From Panulirus ornatus (Eukaryota > Arthropoda > Malacostraca > Decapoda > Palinuridae): a stretch of DNA of 64,000 nucleotides. The notes beneath the pieces are model-generated. The model was not told where the DNA came from. It saw only the letters and a program-made list of their open reading frames with translations, and did not search any database. The translations under genes and the position numbers were made by a program. The stretch covers positions 24,456,977 to 24,520,976 of the forward strand of contig NC_092248.1 in assembly GCF_036320965.1 (NCBI RefSeq). Direction: 5' to 3'. Each line of letters begins with the position of its first letter. Position 1 is the stretch's first letter. Below, piece after piece: positions 12,201 to 23,704 of the stretch.

Positions 12201-12805
12201 TCAAATCACGCATCACTATAACCCGGTCTCGTGCATCAAAACTGCTAGGACACTCACTCAGCTGCTCCCAATACACTTGCTTCTCATGATCTTTCTTCTC
12301 ATGCCCAGGTGCATATGCACCAATAAATACCCTTCTCTCTCCATCCACTTTCAGTGTTACCCATACAAATCTAGAGTTTACTTTCTTACAATCTATCACA
12401 TACTCCCACCACTCCTGTTTCAGGAGTAGTGCTACTCCTTCCCTTGCTCTTATCCTCTTACTAACCCATGACTTTACTCCCAAGACATTCCCAAACCGCT
12501 ATTCCCCTTTACCATTAAGCTTCGTTTCACATCTAAGCCAAAACATCTAGGATCTTTTCCTTAAATATACTACCTACATCTCCTTTCTTCTCCTCTCGGT
12601 TACATCTGCACACATTAAGGCACCCCAATCAGAGCCTTCGAGGAGGATGAGCACTCCCCGCGTGAGTCCTTCTTCTGTTTTCCCTTTTATAAAGTTAAAG
12701 TACAAGGAGGGGAGGGTTTCTATCTCCTTTCCAGTCCCCTTTAGTCGCCTTCTACGACATATGAGGAATTCATAGGAACTATTCTTTCTAACCTATCCCC
12801 AGGGG
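9261..12805 (-). mobile_element. Near full-length RTE-like LINE, long tail, inactivated
   Basis: All parts of the element are present in order on the minus strand. The 5'UTR head CCTGGGGATAGG is at 12805. The APE endonuclease follows (about 12600-11738), with VIVMRDLNARGSN in place of GDLN, FDYVLID and MSDHYL. Next come the pre-RT linker (EYFEGLLNVFDDRVGD), the reverse transcriptase with DLEKVYDRVDREALW, GLRQGFVISP and FADD-region remnants (about 11340-10440), the carboxy-terminal GCEEWAMDRVVRRRVDVLQM and HMERMSEERLTKRIYVSE, then the long 3'UTR and terminal motif (9261-9310). Breaks include the altered GDLN, a stop in the FADD region (about 10465), and frameshifts between the pieces at 11340, 11100, 10440 and 9950. 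A copy-and-paste element, no longer autonomous. Confidence 0.88.
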
Positions 12806-14046
12806 GTGAGAGAGCTTAGGAAGTGAGTCAGTTGTTGTTCACTGATGATACAGCGCTGGTGGCTGATTCATGTGAGAAACTGCAGAAGCTGGTGACTGAG
12901 TTTGGTAAAGTGTGTGAAAGAAGAAAGTTAAGAGTAAATGTGAATAAGAGCAAGGTTATTAGGTACAGTAGGTTTGAGGGTCAAGTCAATTGGGAGGTAA
13001 GTTTGAATGGAGAAAAACTGGAGGAAGTAAAGTGTTTTAGATATCTGGGAGTGGATCTGGCGGCGGATGGAACCATAGAAGCGGAAGTGAATCATAGGGT
13101 GGGGGAGGGGGCGAAAATCCTGGAAGCCTTGAAGAATGAGTGGAAGTTGAGAACATTATCTCGGAAAGCAAAAATTGGTATGTTTGAAGGAATAGTGGTT
13201 CCAACAATGTTGTATGGTTGAGAGGCGTGGGTTATGGATAGAGTTGTGCCCAGGAGGGTGGATATGCTGGAAATGAGATGTTTGAAGACAATGTGTGGTG
13301 TGTGGTGGTTTGATCGAGTAAGTAATGTAAGGGTAAGAGAGATGTGTGGAAATAAAAAGAGCGAGGTTGAGAGAGCAGAAGAGGGTGTTTTGAAATGGTT
13401 TGGGCACATGGTGAGAATGAGTGAGGAAAGATTGACCAAGAGGATATATGTGTTGGAGGTGGAGGGAACGAGGAGAAGTGGGAGAACAAACTGGAGGTGG
13501 AAAGATGGAGTGAAAAAGATTTTGAGTGATTGGGGCCTGAACATGCAGGAGGGTGAAAGGCGGGCAAGGAATAGAGTGAATTGGATCGATGTGGTATACC
13601 GTGGTTGACGTGCTATCATTGGATTGAATCAGGGCATTTGAAGCGTCTGGAGTAAACCATGGAAAGTTGTGTGGGGCCTGGATGTGGAAAGGGAGCTGTG
13701 GTTTCGGGCATTATTGCATGACAGCTAGAGACTGAGTGTGAACGAATGGGGTCTTTGTTGTCTTTTCCTAGCGCTACCTCGCACACATGAGGGGGGAGAG
13801 GGATGGTATTCCATGTATGGCGAGGTGGGGATGGGAATGAATAAAAGGCAGACAGTGTGAATTGTGTGCATGGGTATATATGTATGTGTATGTGTGTGTA
13901 TATATATGTGTACATTGAGATGTATAGGTAGCTATACTTGCGTGTGTGGACGTGTATGTATATACATGTGTATGGGGGAGGGTTGGGCCATTTCTTTCGT
14001 GTGTTTCCTTGCGCTACCTTGCAAACGCGGGAGACAGCGACAGAGC
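12806..14046 (+). mobile_element. RTE-like LINE, 5'-truncated, long tail
   Basis: Starts inside the RT at [20 protein letters not shown] (about 12815) directly against the 5' head of the minus-strand element at 12805, with no microsatellite between. The frame is open over 12823-13221 (FTDD in place of FADD), has a TGA in the YGCEAW motif (about 13219), and continues 13234-13608 (MDRVVPRRVDMLEM, GHMVRMSEERLTKRIY). The long 3'UTR follows, ending GAGACAGCGACAGAGC plus an A run. Confidence 0.85.
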
Positions 14047-14072
14047 AAAAAAAAAAAAAAAAAAAGTATATT

Positions 14073-14152
<80 letters not shown>
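14047..14152. repeat. A run and (TA)n
   Basis: About 19 A, then TA units with TTTA interruptions. It joins two RTE tails in inverted orientation. Confidence 0.95.
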
Positions 14153-14153
<1 letters not shown>

Positions 14154-14156
14154 TTA

Positions 14157-14398
14157 TTTTGCTTTGTCGCTGTCTCCTGCGTTAGCGAGGTAGCGCAAGG
14201 AAACAGACGAAAGAATGGCCCAGCCCAACCACATACACATATGTATACATACATGGCTACACACGGAAATAAACATACCTATACATCTCAACATATACAT
14301 TTATATACACAAAGGCATATACATATATACACATGTACATAATTCATACAGTCTGCCTTTATTGATTACCATCGCCACCTCGCCACACATGAAATAAC
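14157..14398 (-). mobile_element. RTE tail fragment (partial long 3'UTR)
   Basis: Terminal motif (TTAGCGAGGTAGCGCAAGG) and about 200 bp of the long 3'UTR up to CACATGAAATAACA, then cut off by (TA)n. No coding sequence. Confidence 0.85.
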
Positions 14399-14400
14399 AG

Positions 14401-14401
<1 letters not shown>

Positions 14402-14452
<51 letters not shown>
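14402..14452. repeat. (TA)n microsatellite
   Basis: About 25 TA units between an RTE tail and the non-autonomous element. Confidence 0.95.
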
Positions 14453-14456
<4 letters not shown>

Positions 14457-14554
14457 GGGGATAGGGGAGAAAGAATACTTCCCACGTATTCCCTGCGTGT
14501 CGTAGAAGGCGACTAAAAGGGGAGGGAGCGGGGGGCTGGAAATCCTCCCCTCTC

Positions 14555-14588
<34 letters not shown>

Positions 14589-14716
14589 CTTAATTTTCCA
14601 AAAGAGGGAACAGAGAAGGGGCCCAGGTGAGGATATTCCCTCAAGGGCCCAGTCCTCTGTTCTCAACGCTACCTCGCTAATGCGGGAAATGGCGAATAGT
14701 ATGAAAGAAAGAATAT
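14452..14716 (+). mobile_element. Non-autonomous RTE-derived element (head plus tail)
   Basis: About 265 bp. The first 100 bp (CCTGGGGATAGGGGAGAAAG to GAAATCCTCCCCTC) match the 5'UTR head of the full RTE at 30010 and 35862. The end carries ACGCTACCTCGCTAATGCGG, a variant of the RTE terminal motif. No endonuclease or RT coding sequence lies between; instead there is a T run and a 100-bp private middle. A second copy is at 39330-39572 (minus) and a degraded one at 885-1050. The parsimonious reading is a SINE-like element mobilised by the RTE machinery; this is inference. Confidence 0.75.
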
Positions 14717-14774
14717 ATATATATATATATATATATATATCTTTTTTTTTATTTATTTATATTTTTTTATTATA

Positions 14775-16716
14775 CTTTGTCGCTGTCTCCCGCGTTTGCG
14801 AGGTAGCGAAAGGAAACAGACGAAAGAAATGCCCCCCCCCCCACCCCATACACATGTATGTATTTTCGCCCCCTCCCCCACCCTATGATCCACTTCCGCT
14901 TCCATGGTTCCATCCGCTGCCAGATCCACTCCCAGATATCTAAAACACTTCACTCCCTCCAGTTTTTCTCCATTCAAACTCACCTCCCAATTGACTTGAC
15001 CCTCAACCCTACTGTACCTAATAACCTTGCTCTTATTCACATTTACTCTTAACTTTCGTCTTCCACACACTTTACCAAACTCAGTCACCAGCTTCTGCAG
15101 TTTCTCACATGAATCAGCCACCAGCACTGTATCATCAGCGAACAACAACTGACTCACTTCCCAAGCTCTCTCATCCCCAACAGACTTCATACTTGCCCCT
15201 CTTTCCAAAACTCTTGCATTTACCTCCCTAACAACCCCATCCATAAACAAATTAAACAACCATGGAGACATCACACACCCCTGCCGCAAACCTACATTCA
15301 CTGAGAACCAATCACTTTCCTCTCTTCCTACACGTACACATGCCTTACATCCTCGATAAAAACTTTTCACTGCTTCTAACAACTTTCCTCCCACACCATA
15401 TATTCTTAATACCTTCCACAGAGCATCTCTATCAACTCTATCATATGCCTTCTCCAGATCCATAAATGCTACATACAAATCCATTTGCTTTTCTAAGTAT
15501 TTCTCACACACATTCTTCAAAACAAACACCAGATCCACACATCCTCTACCAATTCTGAAACCGCACTGCTCTTCCCCAATCTGATGCTCTGTACATGCCT
15601 TCACCCTCTCAATCAATACCCTCCCATATAATTTACCAGGAATACTCAACAAACTTATACCTCTGTAATTTGAGCACTCACTCTTATCCCCTTTGCCTTT
15701 GTACAATGGCACTATGCACGCATTCCGCCAATCCTCAGGCACATCACCATGAGTCATACATACATTAAATAACCTTACCAACCAGTCAACAATACAGTCA
15801 CCCCCTTTTTTAATAAATTCCACTGCAATACCATCCAAACCTGCTGCCTTGCCGGCTTTCATCTTCCACAAAGCTTTCACTACCTCTTCTCTGTTTACCA
15901 AATCATTTTCCCTAACCCTCTCACTTTGCACACCACCTCGACCAAAGCACCCTATATCTACCACTCTATCATCAAACACATTCAACAAACCTTCAAAATA
16001 CTCACTCCATCTCCTTCTCACATCACCACTACTTGTTATCACCTCCCCATTTGCGCCCTTCACTGAAGTTCCCATTTGCTCCCTTGTCTTACGCACTTTA
16101 TTTACCTCCTTCTAGAACATCTTTTTATTCTCCCTAAAATTTAATGATACTCTCTCACCCCAACTCTCATTTGCCCTTTTTTCACCTCTTGCACCTTTCT
16201 CTTGACCTCCTGTCTCTTTCTTTTATACATCTCCCACTCAATTGCATTTTTTCCCTGCAAAAATCGTCCAGATGCCTCTCTCTTCTCTTTCACTAATACT
16301 CTTACTTCTTCATCCCACCACTCACTACCCTTTCTAATCAACCCACCTCCCACTCTTCTCATGCCACAAGCATCTTTTGCGCAATCCATCACTGATTCCC
16401 TAAATACATCCCATTCCTCCCCCACTCCCCTTACTTCCATTGTTCTCATCTTTTTCCATTCTGTACTCAGTCTCTCCTGGTACTTCCTCACACAGGTCTC
16501 CTTCCCAAGCTCACTTACTCTCACCACCCTCTTCACCCCAACATTCACTCTTCTTTTCTGAAAACCCATACAAATCTTCACCTTAGCCTCCACAAGATAA
16601 TGATCAGACATCCCTCCAGTTGCACCTCTCAGCACATTAACATCCAAAAGTCTCTCTTTCGCACGCCTGTCAATTAACACGTAATCCAATAACGCTCTCT
16701 GGTCATCTCTGGCCAT
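14775..16716 (-). mobile_element. RTE-like LINE with internal deletion of the C-terminal region
   Basis: A long minus-strand frame (16096-14753) holds the pre-RT linker, RT (DLEKAYDRVDRDALW, GLRQGCVMSP, LLFADDTVLVADS) and the region to VDHRVGEGAKI, then jumps directly into tail sequence near 14860. The carboxy-terminal domain (YGCEAW...GHMERMSEERL) and most of the 3'UTR are deleted. A second frame (16716-16141) has the endonuclease end (DYVLIDRRAKERLLDVNVLR, MSDHYLVEAKVKI) and linker. A stop/frameshift near 16120 separates the two. The 5' end stops at (TA)n at 16717, inside the endonuclease. Confidence 0.85.
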
Positions 16717-16737
16717 ATATATATTTATTCATTTATT

Positions 16738-18193
16738 TTGCTTTGTCGCTGTCTCCCGCGTTTGCGAGGTAGCGCAAGTAAACAGACGAAAGAAATGGCC
16801 CAACACACCCCCATACACATGTATATACATACACGTCCACACACGCAAATATACATACCCATACATCTAAATGTACACATATATATACACACTCAGACAC
16901 CTGCATATATACACATGCACATAATTCACACTGCCTTTATTCATTCCCATCGCCACCTCGCCACACATGGAATAACATCCCCCTACCCATTCATGTGTGC
17001 GAGGTAGCGCTAGGTAAAGACAACAAAGGCCCCATTCGTTCACACTCAGTCTCTAGCTGTCATGGAATAATGCCCGAAACCACAGCTCCCTTTCCACATC
17101 CAGGCCCCACAGAACTTTCCATGGTTTACCCCAGACGCTTCACATGCCTTGATTCAATCCATTGACAGCACGTCGACCCCGGTATACCACATCGATCTAA
17201 TTCACTCTATTCCTTTCTCGCCTTTCACCCTCCTGCATGTTCAGGCACCGATCACTCAAAATCTTTTTCACTTCATCTTTCCACCTCCAATTTGGTCTCT
17301 CACTTCTCCTCGTTCCCTCCACCTCCGACACATATATCCTCTTGGTCAATCTTTCCTCACTCATTCTCTCCATGTGCCCAAACCATTTCAAAACACCCAC
17401 TTCTGCTCTCTCAACCACGCTCTTTTTATTTCCACACATCTCTCTTACCCTTACATTACTTACTCGATCAAAGCACTTCACACCACATATTGTCCTCAAA
17501 CATCCCATTTCCAGCACATCCACCCTCCTGCGCACAACTCTATCCATAGCCCACGCCTCGCAACCATTCAACATTGCTGGAACCACTATTCCTTCAAACA
17601 TAGCCATTTTTGCTTTCCGAGATAATGTTCTCGACTTCCACACATTCTTCAAGGCTCCCAGGATTTTCGCCCCCTCCCTCACCCTATGATTCACTTCCGC
17701 TTCCATGGTTCCATCCGCTGCCAGATCCACTCCCAGATATCTAAAACACTTTACTTCCTCCAGTTTTTCTCCATTCAAACTTACCTCCCAATTGACTTGA
17801 CCCTCAACGCTACTGTACCTAATAACCTTGCTCTTATTCACATTTACTCTCAACTTTCTTCTTTCTCACACTACCAAACTCAGTCACCAGCTTCTGCAGT
17901 TTCTCACATGAATCAGCCACCAGCGCTGTATCATCAGCGAACAACAACTGACTCACTTCCCAAGCTCTCTCGTCCCCAACAGACTTCATATTTGGTCCTC
18001 TTTCGAAAACTTTTGCCATCACCTCCCTAACAACCCCCTCCATAAATATATTAAACAACCATGGAGACATCACACACTCCTGCAGCAAACCTACATTCAC
18101 TGAGAACCAATCACTTTCCTCTCTTCCTACACGCACACATGCCTTACATCCTCGATAAAAACTTTTCACTTCTAATAACTTGCCTCCCACACC

Positions 18194-18200
<7 letters not shown>
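16738..18200 (-). mobile_element. RTE-like LINE, 5'-truncated, long tail
   Basis: Terminal motif at 16738-16800, long 3'UTR, then an open frame 17853-17197 (VNWEVSLNGEKLEEVKCFRY; GCEAWAMDRVVRRRVDVLEM; HMERMSEERLTKRIYVSEVE). A frameshift near 17865 separates it from the RT palm, in which [13 protein letters not shown] and a GLLQECVMSP variant (Gln-Glu for Arg-Gln-Gly) are seen up to about 18190. The 5' truncation falls exactly at (TA)n/(TG)n. Confidence 0.85.
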
Positions 18201-18278
<78 letters not shown>

Positions 18279-18338
18279 TCTCTCCGTGTGAGTGTGGGGC
18301 GGGGAGAGGGGGGGCGAACCAGTGTGGATATGTGCATA

Positions 18339-18412
<74 letters not shown>

Positions 18413-18442
18413 TGTGTGTGTGTGTGTGTGTCTGTGTGTGTA
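18200..18442. repeat. (TG)n microsatellite in two blocks
   Basis: Two long TG blocks (about 18208-18276 and 18340-18442) separated by a G-rich insert GGGGCGGGGAGAGGGGGGG. The insert could form a G-quadruplex on the plus strand; purely a sequence observation. Confidence 0.95.
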
Positions 18443-18445
18443 TAT

Positions 18446-18925
18446 GAACGTTCGTGCTGTCATAATGAAATTCTAAGTCACTTCTCTCGTGAGGATACGT
18501 TTTTGTGACGTCTTGTTCGAGTGCACCTTACGATGTTGGAGGAAATATGTTTTACTGGATTACATTATTTTTTTCTTAAAAGAAGTTTACAGAAGTATCT
18601 AGTCTGTGAAATGTAGTTTTTTCTTCTTCTTAGGAGATAATGAATTTTTTTGAGTGTGATTTTATCTCCTGCATCACCAGCATTTACTTGTATTTGTGTT
18701 CTTTGCCTTTTTTTTGTGTTCTCGTGTTTTATATGATTTATTCCCTTATATGATTTTCTTCCCACTCATTATTGCTCTTCGTGTTGTTTGCGTGTAAGGG
18801 GTATATGATGATCCTTCAACCACATAAGCCTAGAGCTGCTATGGGTAAATCTGTAAGTGACGCTCTAAGAAATGACAGTCTTGTAATCTGTTGTTACATT
18901 AGCTGCTTTTTTATGTTTCAGTACT
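18446..18925. other. No recognised gene
   Basis: AT-rich, apparently unique sequence between the TG repeat and the Jockey/CR1-like relic. Short frames only. Confidence 0.4.
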
Positions 18926-21900
18926 CTGCTGTCAGAGAGAGGGAGGGCTCAGATGGTAATGTCCCCTCCCATGAACCATGCAAATCTAAGGTCTATTTCT
19001 CTGACTACACCTTATCGTATGGCTCTGCCACCAGTGAGAGTGAGGCGCTCAGGTGATAGTGTATTGGTCTTTCCCAATACTCCAGCTAACTGAAGAATTA
19101 TCCCATCCCTTACTCTTGAAGCAACCCATCAGGTAGTAGGTTGTTGAAAACAGCCACCCATGGTGGTACCACCGTCTTGACTGAGAAGCGTTAAAGTGGT
19201 CCCCGGAACCATCTTACACTCTCGGGCGAGTCCTGCCATCTTCAAACAAGCATCATTCACCTACTCAAACCCTGCTTACTATCATTATTTTTTTCACATA
19301 ATAACTTTTGTCAATTCCTGTGCACTCAAACTCTTGTAAGTATCATCATGACAGAGTCCATCAGATCGATGTTTCTAGTTCCCGGCATCAAGGCGTACTA
19401 AGAATCTCCGGGTTTCTGCCAGACTCTACTGCCAATGAGAGGGAGAACTCTAGCAGTGGTAATGCCGGTCCCTCTCACGACCTTTCCCCTCTGTCAGACC
19501 TTCCTCTTTTTCTCATCACTGTACCAACAGACATGGTCTCTCTAGTAGTCTCTCCTCACTTGAACACCATCTACCTAGTACCTCTCTTAATATCTTACTT
19601 CTGTATGAGACACAGTTGTCTGATGATGTTCTTACCAGTCCCTTTTTCATATCTAACTATAACCTCCATACACGATTCCGGTTCAAAGATGATGTTTGTG
19701 CTTATTCCATCAACACACCCGTTGCACGCCTCAAGGACCTTTAGTCTCCAAATTCTGATGTTTTATGGCTAAAGGTCTGTCTCCCTACTACCACATTTTT
19801 CCTCTGTTTTGACCATCAAAATTCATGCCATGAGACTGTGACATCCTCTCATCCGCAAGCCAAGATCATCTACCCAGGGGATTTCAACGTTCTCTACAGG
19901 GAATGGGTGAGGACCTCCCATACGGTTGGTGGAGGGATTGAAACTCTTACGTTCTCCATTCACAATGTTCAAGAGCAAATTATCTGCCATCCCACCCATA
20001 TACCTGACCGCTGTGACCACTCTCCTAATATTATGGATTTATTTTTGCTTTTAGTGTATCTCACTGTAAATACACAATCACGTCCCAAATTGGTTTTTCT
20101 GGCCACACTCTTATACATGAATGTATTCTAACGGCATCTCCCCTCCAGTAGCTCCTGAACGTAAATACTGACACTTCAACAAAGCTGACTGAATTAACTT
20201 GGGTAACTTCTTTTCTGACTTTCCTTGGGTAAGTTAATGTCTCTTATGTAGTGATGCTTTTGTACCCGCTAAACGCATAGCACAGGTTATTGTTGCAGAA
20301 ATGGAAGAATTTATCCAATTTTTTTCCAGAAGGACCTCTTCACCCAAATAATAGTTCAACCGTTCCTGTTCTAAAGGCCATTCTGGCAAGGGACCAGGCA
20401 TCTCTGGCTGGAAAAGCTCTCCTCCCTCTAGCTCCCATCCGGCTTTTATCACTGCTCGTAATCACTGCAAGTACGTTATCCGTGAGGCGAAGCGTTCCTT
20501 TATTCAGAGGAAAGTGATACCCCTCTCCTCGTCATCCACTGATAGGTCTTTCTGGTCTTTAGCTAAGGACATCTCTAACAACTTATGTCGCTCGAACTTT
20601 CCTCCAGTTTTCCGTTCTTATGATACAATAGGTGTCTTTCCTGTAGACAAAGCAACTCCCTTTGGTTCCCTTTCTGCCTCTAATTCTACCTTGGAGGACT
20701 TTAACATTACTTCACCCCTTTATGCTCCTCTTACTAATACTATGCCTCTTCCTGTAATCTCTTTTAGGGCTCTCCGAAAAGCGCTTCGTTTTTTTAATCC
20801 TAGCAAGGCTTATGATCTTGATGGCATCCATCCACGTGTACTAAAAGAGAATGTCTCTGAACTTACACCTGTGCTTGCTCGTCTGTCCCCTTCCTGTTTA
20901 AAAACCAAAACTTTTCCTTCTCCTTGGAAGCATGCATTGATGCACCCCATCCCTAAGAAGAGTGACCGTTCTGATCCCTCTACCCTCCTATTGCTTTGAC
21001 ATCTACCATTTCCAAAATCCCCCCTCAACTCCCATATTCTTAAACACTTCGAAAATCACAGTGTTTTATCTGATCAGCAGCATAGCTTCCGTAAGGCAAG
21101 ATCCACCGATGATATTCTTTCTTATCTAATTAATGTCTGGGCATCATCCCTGAGTCATGTGTAGTTGCCCTTGACATATCTAAGACTTTTGACAGGGTGT
21201 GGCATCTAGGTCTCATCTCTAAGCTCCCATCTTTTGACTTCCCTCTCTCCTTTGCTCCATCATATCTAGCTTCCTCCCCGGCCGATGTATCTCTGTGGTT
21301 GTTGATGGATCAGCCCCCCCTTTCCATCAACTTGCAGTGTGCTCAAGGTTCTCTCCTGCCCCCAACACTTTTTATCTATTTTTCAAATGATTGCCTCTCC
21401 CCAACAAATAATCCAATGCTTTCATACGCTGACGACACAACGCTGCATTCATCCACATCCTTCAATTCTACTCTCTCTTCTCTCACTTGATCTGCATCTC
21501 GTCTTGACACAGCTTTCTCAATAAACTCAGACTTGTACAGGATATATCTGTGGGGTACACAAAATCTCGTTTTTTAATTCCCCCAAGACCCAATATCTAC
21601 CCATCTCTCTATCGAAAAGTCATAACAACTCTCATCTTTCCTTTGACATTTCTGTAGATTCCACCATGTAACTCACTAAACATACTTGGCATGACTGTAA
21701 CATCCACTCTTTCTCAGAAACCCCAAATTGTAGTAATAGCTAAGTCTCCCTCTATCAAACTGGGTGTCCTGTTTCGATGTCGAAAGCTTTTTCTTCTAAA
21801 TAGTTGCTCCGTTTATACAAAGGATTGAATCGACCTTGCATGGAGCACTGCTCTCACATTTAGGATGGTTCTAGCTCCTTATGCTTACTTGACAGTTAAG

Positions 21901-22360
21901 TCGAAAACGATCCGACTTATAAACTGTCCCAAGCTTTCAAACTTCATCCCCTTGCCCTACGCCGCAAAGTTGGTTCAATTTCCCTCTTCTGTAGTCATTG
22001 TTCTGGATTTTTCTCCCGAGTTGTAGCTGCTTGTGTACTCCCATCACTAGCTACACCACGCAATACTCGGCAAGCTGCTGTGTCACATGATTATTTTGTG
22101 GCCATCGGCAACTCAAGGGTGGGCCGTTTTGATACCTGCTTCTTTCCGTAGATGTCAGACCTTTGGAACTCTCTACCTTCTTATGTCTTTCCCAGTAACT
22201 TTGACGTGTCACATTTCACAAGAGAGGCTTATTTCCTCCAAAATATGTAAATACTTTCCCTTGTCTTTTCTTTCTCAGTTGTATTATTCTCTATATTTCA
22301 ATCAAGGCCCGGCCTTCATGTGAACATTTGCCAGTGACTGGAGCTTTCAACATAAAAAGA
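18926..22360 (+). mobile_element. Degenerate Jockey/CR1-like LINE
   Basis: The element can be followed across 3.4 kb of broken frames. An ORF1/5' region is at 18926-19290. Endonuclease remnants include YPGDFNVLYREWV (GDFN motif, about 19872) and DRCDHSPNIMDLFLL. The pre-RT segment is FWSLAKDISNNLCRSNFPPV. RT motifs include ISFRALRKALRFFNPSKAYD-LDGIHPRVLKE (about 20760-20850), KHALMHPIPKKSDRSDP, DISKTFDRVWH (about 21175), CAQGSLLPPTLF (variant of PQGSVLSPTLF) and LSYADDTTLHSSTS (YADD, about 21420). The carboxy-terminal region follows to about 22320. Many stops and frameshifts make it a pseudogene. The 3' end reads AAAAAGAATGAATG, as in short-repeat-ended LINEs. Confidence 0.85.
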
Positions 22361-22379
22361 ATGAATGTGTATGTCTCCC

Positions 22380-22650
22380 TCACGCAAGTCTCCTTTCCAA
22401 GCTAACTTACTCTCACCACTCTCTTCTCTCTAATATTTGCTCTTCTTTTTTGAAAACCTCTATAAATCTTTACCTTCGCCTCAGCAAGATAGTGATCAGA
22501 CATCCCATCACCAGCTGCCCCTCTCAGCACAATAACATCCAAAAGTCTCTGTTTTACGCGTCTATCAATTAACAAGTATGTATACGAGAGGGGATGTATC
22601 TTTCTCCGTCTGTTTCCTGGCACTACCTTGTTCACGCGGGAATATGATAA
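22380..22650 (-). mobile_element. RTE-like fragments (endonuclease end, plus a tail piece)
   Basis: The minus strand at 22612-22380 has YLLIDRRVKQRLLDVIVLRG and MSDHYLAEAKVKIYRGF, the end of the APE domain. It is joined to a plus-sense, diverged tail piece TCTGTTTCCTGGCACTACCT at 22600-22650. Two separate degraded insertions are likely. Confidence 0.7.
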
Positions 22651-22745
22651 TAAATGAATAGATAATGATAATCAATAGTACTACTACTAACAATAATACC
22701 AATTATGATGACAATTGATTATGATAAAAGAGGTGCAGTCCTCAC

Positions 22746-22775
22746 CTGAGGGTGAAGTTGGTGAGGTTGGTGAGG

Positions 22776-22825
<50 letters not shown>

Positions 22826-22975
22826 GATGATGTTGAGGTCGAGGATGAGGGTATGGCAGGTGGTCCTGGTGTCTCCCCACAGCCCCTGGAGGAGGTGGTC
22901 CTGGGCCAGCTTCTCCTGGGAGAACACCCTCTCTGCCTCGACTACCACTGTGCCGTGCTTCATACGTTCGTTCAT
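22746..22975 (-). CDS. IR-family receptor, amino-terminal exon with poly-Asn tract
   Basis: Most upstream recognisable exon of the IR receptor. The minus strand reads MNERMKHGTVVVEAERVFSQ, then EKLAQDHLLQGLWGDTRTTC, HTLILDLNII, 17 consecutive Asn, and LTNLTNFTL(R). The donor is CTCAG|GTGAGG (22745-22744). The exon ends in AG and the next exon starts with G, giving Arg and ...NFTLR-FLEASKLW. The AQDHLLxGLWGDxRTTCHTLILDL pattern resembles the start of crustacean IR ectodomains. I have taken the first ATG as the left boundary, but an acceptor (CACAG|TG at about 22948 or CTTCAG at about 22981) is equally possible because no signal peptide precedes it; a further 5' exon is expected. The Asn tract is coded by (AAC)n, a microsatellite inside the coding exon, and NLT-NLT-NFT gives three adjacent N-glycosylation sequons. 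Confidence 0.7.
22776..22826. repeat. (GTT)n microsatellite within the IR exon
   Basis: Seventeen GTT triplets on the plus strand, read as AAC (Asn) on the coding strand. Length changes stay in frame. Confidence 0.95.
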
Positions 22976-22989
22976 ACTTCTGAAGTATG

Positions 22990-23700
22990 ATCATTATAAT
23001 GAATATCTAATGTTCAGGTTTACAGGAATTATGACACAATATCTGCAGAAAAGAGGAACTTAAGGATACATTAGTGATAGTTCTCAAGTACACTGACACA
23101 GGCAAAACATTGACTATGATGTACAGTGTAAAGTTCTTAATGTACAGTAAACCCGCCAATAAGAATGACTTTACTCAGCATTTCTCGGTCCATAACGAAA
23201 CAACGTCTCGAGAAATCACTGGGTTCCTCATTATAGCAAGTAGAACATCCAGTCAAGATTACCTACTGAAAGATAATACGAGACGTTCATGAGGTTATGT
23301 TACTCTGAGGGTTTCTTCATTATACCTAAAAGACGATCCCAATATAGGGAAAGGCGCTAATGTGGGTGGGTAGGGGAGGAGGGTGTGTGTGTGAAAGCAA
23401 CACAGTGAAAAATAAAGGGTATACAACACCTGTTAATATACGGGAGACCTTGAGTATGAATTAGTTCATAGAAAACATGGGAATAGATAATCATTGTACA
23501 TCAAGGACAGAGATAAGTGATATATTTAGAGCAGAAAGTGGTAAAAGTATACTTGGTTCTCGCCGTACAACACCAGCCTTTTCAGGCCGAGCATTGTCTA
23601 CTATATATGGTCGTAATCCTAGTAAGGGACAGTGATTAAGGAGGGTCATGTGGCGGGGGATGACCTGGGTACGTGGATGTGTCTTGAACAACTTTTTTAT
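22990..23700. other. Putative 5' flank or first intron of the IR gene, no element recognised
   Basis: Low-copy-looking AT-rich DNA directly upstream (minus sense) of the amino-terminal exon. A promoter or signal-peptide exon could be here, but I see no convincing TATA/Inr arrangement or signal peptide. A minus-strand frame 23754-23491 has no known motif. Confidence 0.4.
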
Positions 23701-23704
23701 GTAT

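Noticed and set aside
18277..18340. G-rich insert between TG blocks as a regulatory G-quadruplex
   Set aside because: Possible structure but no gene next to it and no support beyond composition.
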